Positions 58,900-64,000 of a stretch of 64,000 nucleotides of DNA are shown here, one piece after another. This stretch comes from Paenibacillus sabinae T27 (GTDB lineage: Bacteria > Bacillota > Bacilli > Paenibacillales > Paenibacillaceae): the NCBI RefSeq assembly GCF_000612505.1, contig NZ_CP004078.1, positions 457,001 to 521,000 on the forward strand. The letters are read 5' to 3'. Both the position numbers and the translations under genes were made by a program. Under the pieces are notes generated by a model. The model saw only the letters and a list, made by a program, of their open reading frames with translations, was not told the DNA's origin and did not search any database. Within the stretch, counting starts at the first letter, position 1. Each line of letters starts with the position of its first letter.

Positions 58900-58939
58900 T
58901 TGTTATAACAAATATATGGAGAGGCAGTAATCTTGTCAA
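58900..58939 (-). promoter_or_regulatory. MFS promoter and palindromic operator
   Basis: TTGACA, a 17-base spacer and TATATT on the minus strand, with TTGTTATAACAA (58900-58911) overlapping the -10 edge and start point. The regulator is unknown. Confidence 0.6.
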
Positions 58940-59012
58940 TCTGACAATATCCATAGTTTGCCGGGAATTCGTACAGGCAGCGGCCGGTGATTTTCTTTTG
59001 GAAAAAAAGGAG

Positions 59013-59044
59013 TTGACCCTAACACTAGTGTCAGGGTTTATAAT
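59013..59044 (+). promoter_or_regulatory. MerR-type promoter with 20-base spacer and dyad
   Basis: TTGACC (59013-59018) and TATAAT (59039-59044) are separated by 20 bases. A 22-base dyad (59016-59037, halves ACCCTAACACT and AGTGTCAGGGT, one mismatch) fills the spacer. The long spacer and dyad are the mark of MerR-activated promoters. Confidence 0.85.
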
Positions 59045-59081
59045 GAACGCAAACATTCTCATCATCCGGAAGTGAGATGCA

Positions 59082-59459
59082 ATGAAAATAGGCGAGCTTG
59101 CCAAACTGACCGGCGTAAGCGTCCGGTCACTTCGATACTACGAGTCGCAAGGTTTGATTTCGCCGGTCCGTCTGGCCAACGGCTACCGCGAATACTCTCC
59201 GCTTGCCGCGGAGACGGTGGAAACGATCCAGCTGTATTTGAATTTGGGACTTACTACAGAGCAAATCGCGGGCTTTTTAAACTGCGTGCTGAAGAACAAG
59301 GAAGCGTTCTGCGCGGAGGTGATGCCGCTGTATGAATCCAAACTTAAGGAAATTGACCGGCAGCTGCACCAGCTGACGCAGATCAAGCTTAATCTGGAGG
59401 AACGAATGGCTTCCATCCGCCGGGAGCGGGAAGGGTCCGGCGCGGAAAATCCAAGCTGA
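59082..59459 (+). CDS. MerR-family regulator upstream of thioredoxin
   Basis: The 125-residue protein has the MerR HTH (MKIGELAKLTGVSVRSLRYY, ESQGLISPVRLANGYREYSP) and a dimerisation helix. Two cysteines (NCVLKNKEAFCAE) lie at the start of that helix, which could allow thiol or metal sensing. ATG 59082 lies after GTGAGATGCA with only a weak ribosome site. It shares the transcript with thioredoxin, 22 bases downstream, and probably activates its own promoter through the 20-base-spacer dyad. Confidence 0.9.
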   Translation: MKIGELAKLTGVSVRSLRYYESQGLISPVRLANGYREYSPLAAETVETIQLYLNLGLTTEQIAGFLNCVLKNKEAFCAEVMPLYESKLKEIDRQLHQLTQIKLNLEERMASIRREREGSGAENPS

Positions 59460-59481
59460 AAAGAGAAAAGGAGAACTTAAA

Positions 59482-59805
59482 ATGGCGATTAAACATGCGG
59501 AAACACCCGAGGTTTTACGGGAAGCGGTGGCTGGCGGCGGCGTAGTGCTTGCCGATTACGGCGCGGCCTGGTGCCCGCCCTGCAGAAATCTGCTGCCGAT
59601 CCTGGATGAACTGGCCCGGGATTACGGAGACACGGTAACCGTTGTTAAGATAGACTGCGACGAGCAGCCCGAGCTGGCCGCGGAAGCGGGCGTCATGAGT
59701 ATGCCGACTGTAATTATCTATAAGGGCGGGCAGCCGGTGGATAAGCTGGTCGGCCTAAGCCCGAAATCGGTCTACACGGGCGTGCTGAGCCGGCATCTCG
59801 CGTAA
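59482..59805 (+). CDS. Thioredoxin-like protein (CPPC active site)
   Basis: The 107-residue protein has the thioredoxin fold with active site W-C-P-P-C (AAWCPPCRNLLP) in place of the usual WCGPC, Asp in KIDCDEQPE and cis-Pro in MSMPTVIIYKGG. The CPPC motif and an extra Cys in KIDCD suggest a redox potential different from housekeeping thioredoxin. The ATG at 59482 follows AAAAGGAGAAC. Co-transcription with a MerR-type regulator points to a stress-induced role. Confidence 0.92.
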   Translation: MAIKHAETPEVLREAVAGGGVVLADYGAAWCPPCRNLLPILDELARDYGDTVTVVKIDCDEQPELAAEAGVMSMPTVIIYKGGQPVDKLVGLSPKSVYTGVLSRHLA

Positions 59806-60348
59806 ACCCTATCCGTCGATAATAATAGATGGAGCAGCGCGGAGTCATCCCGTGAAAAAGCATCAATGCCAACAAGCGGCCTTACACCGGTATTCGACGG
59901 TGTAAGGCCGCTTTGGCATGACCTGAATTGGCATGAGAGGGTGAGGGTTACGCCTCACCTCGGGTTTGAAGCGCCGGCCTAACCTTTTTATACTGTCATT
60001 GACCAAGAGTGGCCTTTACGGTACCTGGACCCTGTGAGAGCTTGAACGAACGATTATGCTTGCTCAAGGCCGGAACTTGAAGCGAACGGGAAAACCTCCC
60101 TTACATTTGCCCGAAAACGGCCGTTTCGGCCAATAAGCAGGAAAACCTCCGGCTTATTGGCGGGTTTTTCAGCATTCCCGGCTGATTGGCTGAATTAAAC
60201 GGGAGTTTTTCCACCCTATGCTTATTCCAGGCCTCCTTATAAAAAAATAAAAGGGAACAATTCCGCTTCGTCCATCCGGCTGTAGCCCGGTAGGGCCGGA
60301 GTTTTTTTCGCTTAGGATATATGAATGGTTCACGGCCAGTACCGGCGC
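59806..60348. repeat. Noncoding region with hairpin and dispersed repeat
   Basis: This 543-base gap holds a long hairpin (59866-59919, listed separately). Between about 60080 and 60260 it carries GGGAAAACCTCCC, ACGGCCGTTTCGGCC, AATAAGCAGGAAAACCTCC with GCTTATT, and AAACGGGAGTTTTTCC. These motifs are shared with the regions near 8410-8560 and 57290-57470. No gene is seen. Confidence 0.5.
59866..59919. terminator. Long hairpin after thioredoxin gene
   Basis: ATGCCAAcAAGCGGCCTTAC and the following ACCG pair with CGGTGTAAGGCCGCTTtGGCAT, a stem of over 20 base pairs with one bulge. No T-run follows, so termination is only probable. Confidence 0.6.
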
Positions 60349-61254
60349 TCATTCCAGTGCGGCGCTGTAAGTGAGAGCTTCCGGCACGTCGACGACGGTG
60401 TTCCGGCGAAGCGCCTCCGTCAGCTCGGCTTGAAGCTTACCGACGAAGGCATTCCACGTATCGCGGCTGGCGCCCAGCTCCTTGCGGCCGATCTTCTCCA
60501 GCCTATCCAGCCACATGCGTTTGTCGGTGATTTCACCGAGCTCTGACTGGATGTCTTTATATATCGCTTCATTCGCGTGAAATTTCTGATCCAGTGCGAA
60601 GGACGCCGCGTTTGCGGTGTAACGGATACGCTTGGCGAGCAGCCTTAGCTTGTGCAGTTCATCCAGCGCCTCGCTGGATGCCGGGTCTTCCTGCCCAAGC
60701 AGCTCCTTGCACCGTTTCTTCTGCTGCTCAAAAGCGACCTCAAGCTCGCGCATCGCGACATTGACATCCTGTTCGGCAACGAGGGCGGGCAGACGTTCCT
60801 TGATAAAATCATTCCATTTGCCGTCCTTCTCACCATTTAGCATCCCGGGCAGCTCATCAGCCAATTTCCCGCGCTGCCTTGTGCGCTTCTCTTTTTGATG
60901 CAGAATAACCGCTTTCAACAGCTTGGCGGTCTTCTTGTCGCCTTCGAGCTTCGCTTCCTTCCGCCGTTCTTTGAAGGATTGGATGAGCACGTCGGCATCC
61001 CTGACTTGGCCCAGGCGCTTCTGGGAACGCTTGAAATACGCGCGGAGGCCTGATGCATCCTCAGGATCGAGAATGGACAGCAGTGTGATCAGCTTGCGGC
61101 TGCTCACCCGCGCCTGGTGAACAGCTTCGTCGTCGAAATCCTTCAGCGCCTTTTTTCCAAAATCCAGATAGCTTGCATATAGCTCCGACATGGCCTGCTC
61201 CCATTGCTGCGCCCGGCTTGCCTCGGCGCCTTGGACTTCTGTGCCTGTTGTCAT
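60349..61254 (-). CDS. CHAD domain protein
   Basis: The 301-residue all-helical protein matches the CHAD fold: QARVSSRKLITLLSILDPED, YFKRSQKRLGQVRDADVLIQ, and a second half with ALDELHKLRLLAKRIRYTAN and ELGEITDKRMWLDRL. Basic and His residues line a predicted polyphosphate-binding channel. CHAD proteins bind inorganic polyphosphate; no polyphosphate kinase is near. The ATG at 61254 follows GGGAGTGATA. It is a stand-alone gene. Confidence 0.92.
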   Translation of the reverse strand: MTTGTEVQGAEASRAQQWEQAMSELYASYLDFGKKALKDFDDEAVHQARVSSRKLITLLSILDPEDASGLRAYFKRSQKRLGQVRDADVLIQSFKERRKEAKLEGDKKTAKLLKAVILHQKEKRTRQRGKLADELPGMLNGEKDGKWNDFIKERLPALVAEQDVNVAMRELEVAFEQQKKRCKELLGQEDPASSEALDELHKLRLLAKRIRYTANAASFALDQKFHANEAIYKDIQSELGEITDKRMWLDRLEKIGRKELGASRDTWNAFVGKLQAELTEALRRNTVVDVPEALTYSAALE

Positions 61255-61420
61255 TAGGTATCACTCCCGATTTTATTGTCACCTGCTGGACCGTGCTTCA
61301 GAGGATTGAGCATAGCGGTAATAAATGGTGTGTAACCTTTTGTGTATTCAGAGCGTCTTAATTTTAGAATACCGTGATTATAGTCACATTACAATTCATG
61401 CGGGAGAAAGGGTGAGACAG

Positions 61421-62389
61421 ATGTTGAAAAAAATAGCGGCACTCTGCATCGGCCTCGGGCTGACCGTTTCGATAACCGGAGGGGGGCCAGGCGGAACGCC
61501 TTCTGCGCAGGCGGCCGTCCCTGCCGGAATGGTGGCCGTGACGATCAATGGGGTAACCCTGAAGCTTCAGTCTCAGGCTTATGTCACGAAAGGAAGAGTG
61601 ATGGTCCCCCTTCGCGAAATGGCGGCGGGGATGGGTGCGCAGCTGTCCTGGAATGCGACCGCCCGCACAGCGACGCTCCGGAGAGCTCCGCATCTGGTCA
61701 AAATTACGGCCGGAAGCAGCCGGGCAGTGAAGGACGGCGGAACCGTCCTGCTGGATGCCCCGGCCGAAATTCGCGCCGGCCGGGTGTATATTCCGCTGCG
61801 CTTCTCGGCGGAGAGCATGGGCGGGACGGTGACCTGGAACGTGCGGACAGGCACGGCCGATATTGTGCTGCCGCTTGACCCGGCAAGCGCGAAGGCGGTC
61901 ATTGCTGACCGCGCCAAAGAAGCGGTGCTGGCGCTGAAGAAGAAAGACTGGACAACTCTTTCTTCCATGATCCATTCGAGAGGCGTCCGCTTCTCACCCT
62001 ACGGCCATGTCGACACCGCGAAGGACATTGTCCTGAGCTGGAGCGAAATCGCCGCGGCCGGCACGGATCAGACCGTCCGAACCTGGGGCGAATATGACGG
62101 GACAGGCGATCCCATCAAGCTGACCTTTGCCCAGTACTATAATAAATTTATATACAGCGCCGACTTTGCGGATGCCCCGGAAATGGGCTACAATCAGACC
62201 ATCGGCTTCGGCAATTCGCTGAATAATGCGCGGAATGTATACCCGGATGCCATCTTGGTCGAATACCATTTCGACGGATTCGATCCGCAGTATGCCGGGA
62301 TGGACTGGCAGAGTCTGCGGCTTGCATTCGTCAAGGAAGGCGGGCAGTGGATGCTTGCAGGCATCATACATGATCAATGGACGATATGA
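61421..62389 (+). CDS. Secreted protein with CuAO-N stalk domain
   Basis: The 322-residue protein has a Sec signal (IAALCIGLGLTVSITGG, cut near SAQA). A PF07833-type domain follows (about 38-150: GVTLKLQSQAYVTKGRVMVP, GGTVTWNVRTGTADIVLP), then a C-terminal domain of about 165 residues (LKKKDWTTLSSMIHSRGVRF, ending GGQWMLAGIIHDQWTI). The C-terminal part resembles SnoaL/NTF2-like secreted domains of Paenibacillus stalk proteins; its role is unknown. ATG 61421 follows GAAAGGGTGAG. It overlaps the lipL start (ATGA). Confidence 0.85.
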   Translation: MLKKIAALCIGLGLTVSITGGGPGGTPSAQAAVPAGMVAVTINGVTLKLQSQAYVTKGRVMVPLREMAAGMGAQLSWNATARTATLRRAPHLVKITAGSSRAVKDGGTVLLDAPAEIRAGRVYIPLRFSAESMGGTVTWNVRTGTADIVLPLDPASAKAVIADRAKEAVLALKKKDWTTLSSMIHSRGVRFSPYGHVDTAKDIVLSWSEIAAAGTDQTVRTWGEYDGTGDPIKLTFAQYYNKFIYSADFADAPEMGYNQTIGFGNSLNNARNVYPDAILVEYHFDGFDPQYAGMDWQSLRLAFVKEGGQWMLAGIIHDQWTI

Positions 62390-63294
62390 GTAAAATCAGT
62401 CAACCAAACGGATCGGACGGGCTTCATTCCGATCCGTCAGCAGCGCTTCCCGGGCGTATGGCGCTCTTCGAGCACCTGTCCGGCAGCGCGGCGGAAAGAG
62501 AAGGGGGCGGCGATATGCTGATCCCCTTCGCCTTTGAGGAGACGCTGTGCCGGGATGTCGGCGCAGGGCTTGCGCCGCCTTCGGTGCACCTGTGGAGCCA
62601 CCCCGGCGGGGTTGCACTCGGCCTGCGGGACAGCCGCTTGCCCTTCGCCGGGCAGGCGATGCAGAGCCTGGAAGCGCGCGGCATCCGCGCGGCGGTCAGA
62701 CATTCCGGCGGCGCGGCGGTTCCCCTTGATCAGGGAGTCGTTAACGTCTCCCTGATCCTGCCCAAGAGCCGGGGAACGCTCGACTTTCACCGCGACTTTC
62801 GCCTCTTGGCTTCCCTGATCGCGGAGGCAGCGGGCTTCTCCCATCCTTCCGCCGCCGCGCAAATCTTGGCGGGAGAAGTCAAAGGCTCTTACTGCCCCGG
62901 CGATTACGACCTGTCCATCGGGGGCCGGAAATTTTGCGGCATCGCCCAGCGGCGGCAGAGCCATGCGTACTTTGTGCACGCCTTCGTCGTGGTGGGCGGC
63001 TCCGGGCAGGAACGCGGCGAGCTGGTGCGCCGCTTCTATGAGGAAGCGGCCCAAGGCGCCGAGGGCCTGGATTATCCGAAGGTGCAGCCGGAGATAATCG
63101 GCGCACTGGGCGAGCTGGGCGGCCCGGATTCGGCGGCCGTGTTCGCGGACGGCATTCGAAGAGCGGTAACCGCCCGGGGGACGGAGCTGGTGAAGGCTGC
63201 CGATCAGGCGGAGGAGACTGGCTACCGTCTCGGGTACGGCGATCCAAGGGTGCTGGAAGCGGCCAAAATGCTGCGCGAGCGGTACGCCCAGTGA
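62386..63294 (+). CDS. lipL: Octanoyl-[GcvH]:protein N-octanoyltransferase LipL
   Basis: LipL moves octanoyl or lipoyl groups from GcvH to the E2 subunits of oxo-acid dehydrogenases. The roughly 302-residue protein has the BPL/LplA fold, with VRHSGGAAVPLDQGVVNVSL at the substrate loop. GSYCPGDYDLSIGGRKFCGI supplies the catalytic Cys (Cys170 from this start), as in B. subtilis LipL (YwfL, Cys150); LipM has its Cys elsewhere. ATG 62386 overlaps the preceding TGA; ATG 62377 is also in frame. No clear ribosome site is seen, so translational coupling is likely. Confidence 0.88.
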   Translation: MSKISQPNGSDGLHSDPSAALPGRMALFEHLSGSAAEREGGGDMLIPFAFEETLCRDVGAGLAPPSVHLWSHPGGVALGLRDSRLPFAGQAMQSLEARGIRAAVRHSGGAAVPLDQGVVNVSLILPKSRGTLDFHRDFRLLASLIAEAAGFSHPSAAAQILAGEVKGSYCPGDYDLSIGGRKFCGIAQRRQSHAYFVHAFVVVGGSGQERGELVRRFYEEAAQGAEGLDYPKVQPEIIGALGELGGPDSAAVFADGIRRAVTARGTELVKAADQAEETGYRLGYGDPRVLEAAKMLRERYAQ

Positions 63295-63325
63295 GCCGCG
63301 GTATAGGTATGCGGCTAAAATGCTA

Positions 63326-63374
63326 AGAAGCGAGCAGGTCTCCGGGTTACTGGGGACCTGCTCGCTTCTGTTTT
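63326..63374 (+). terminator. Terminator of lipL
   Basis: AGAAGCGAGCAGGTC pairs with GACCTGCTCGCTTCT, followed by GTTTTGG. Confidence 0.88.
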
Positions 63375-63600
63375 GGGGCTGCAGCCGTTGAGGCGATCCC
63401 TAAGTCATCTGCGATGACTTTTGGGACAGCCTCGCTGATTGCTCTATCCGGCAATTCCCGAGCCGGACCCCGGGTAGGAACCCGGCAATCGCACCGACCG
63501 CAGCGGACAAGGTCAGGCTCATTGCGGTTTTCGTTTTGGCGCCCTCCCAAACCGGCCTGAGTGCAGGTTTTTTCACCCAAAGTGTATGATCCATAAGCAA

Positions 63601-63735
63601 ATCCTGCCATCGTACAGGAATTTCAGGCTGTGCCGACTGAATTTGAGGCTGTGCGAAGAAATTCCTGCATGATCGCAGGCTTGTCATACACTGGCTGTTC
63701 TCAGGCGGCCCAAAGATGCACAATTTCAGGTTTTT
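63601..63735. repeat. Inverted-repeat element, copy B
   Basis: Left arm CCTGCCATCGTACAGG (63603-63618) and right arm CCTGCATGATCGCAGG (63664-63679) pair, extended inward by AATTT/AAATT. Order and spacing match copy A at 29573-29711, with about three quarters identity by eye. Confidence 0.7.
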
Positions 63736-63878
63736 GCAATGGTCCGATATCATTCAGGTAATTGTATGGCCCGAATTCCATTTGGCTTGGTGCACACTCC
63801 ATATCTTGTTGGGCATACCCTTGAATACGGAGGATTACCGTGTAAATCAGCAGGCTCCGGACTCCCTTCATACGAAGC

Positions 63879-64000
63879 CTAAGGCAGGGTGACTGTGAAG
63901 CTGTCAAATTTGATTTTTCCCGACGCATGATGAGGAGTGAAAGTTAAGGTTTTTGTTCCGGGTGGAAGCGGATCGAACAGCTCGGTGCCGGTGGAATAAT
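63879..64000 (-). CDS. 3' end of a gene, beta-rich C terminus
   Basis: An open frame enters from the right edge on the minus strand and ends at TAG 63881-63879, giving the last 39 residues. The sequence (TELFDPLPPGTKTLTFTPHH, then KIKFDSFTVTLP) alternates hydrophobic residues like the closing strands of a carbohydrate-binding or jelly-roll domain. The rest lies outside the window, so the product cannot be named. Confidence 0.5.
   Translation of the reverse strand, partial: YSTGTELFDPLPPGTKTLTFTPHHASGKIKFDSFTVTLP

Larger units (their letters stand above)
63295..63878. other. Intergenic region with terminator and inverted-repeat element B
   Basis: This 584-base gap contains the lipL terminator (63326-63374) and copy B of the inverted-repeat element (63601-63735). 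Open frames here have no ribosome sites and are not taken as genes. Confidence 0.5.

Overview
The window looks like a chromosomal segment of a Paenibacillus-type Firmicute. The clues are strong AGGAGG-type ribosome binding sites with frequent TTG and GTG starts, a Bacillus-style ctaCDEF/ctaG/ctaM set, YesM/YesN-type two-component genes beside a sugar ABC transporter, secreted proteins with copper-amine-oxidase N-terminal domains, LipL, CcpA cre-like sites and a LexA-type SOS box. This assignment is inference from gene content; no rRNA or tRNA gene was seen.

Layout. 1-2.6 kb: a partial membrane protein, a degenerate minisatellite, a serine hydrolase, and a long structured leader with a 62-residue orphan protein. 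2.8-10.4 kb: caa3 cytochrome oxidase genes ctaCDEF, split from ctaG and ctaM by an IS3-family element sitting in dispersed repeats. 10.6-16.1 kb: a flavodoxin-fold reductase with an ArsR regulator (possibly leaderless), then a GntR-controlled five-gene ABC export operon. 16.2-36.5 kb: a more AT-rich accessory stretch with TetR/efflux/hydrolase modules, an isochorismatase-fold gene, an SRPBCC-VOC pair, a mannose-family PTS with an oligo-1,6-glucosidase and RpiR regulator, a radical-SAM peptide-modification cluster, and a TetR/AraC-controlled redox cluster (alcohol dehydrogenase, carboxymuconolactone decarboxylase, two aldo-keto reductases, MFS). 36.6-44.7 kb: a GH32 fructan/sucrose system (hydrolase, ABC binding protein, two permeases, YesM/YesN pair). 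44.8-64 kb: MerR/MFS pair, OmpR-type two-component system, secreted TPQ amine oxidase with a His-rich lipoprotein and an NlpC/P60 enzyme, a fluoride riboswitch with a CLC-F antiporter, MarR, DUF202, MFS, MerR/thioredoxin, CHAD protein, a secreted stalk-domain protein, LipL and the 3' end of a further gene.

The most novel-looking locus is 27.45-29.31 kb: two tandem short genes with near-identical leaders and C-terminal Cys ladders, followed by one radical SAM/SPASM enzyme with a PqqD-like N-terminal domain. It reads as a compact RiPP cluster making two ranthipeptide- or sactipeptide-like products, with no exporter or protease beside it. Other points to check are an inverted-repeat element present twice with compensatory arm changes, a structured RNA upstream of a 62-residue protein, and several well-formed operators inside promoters.
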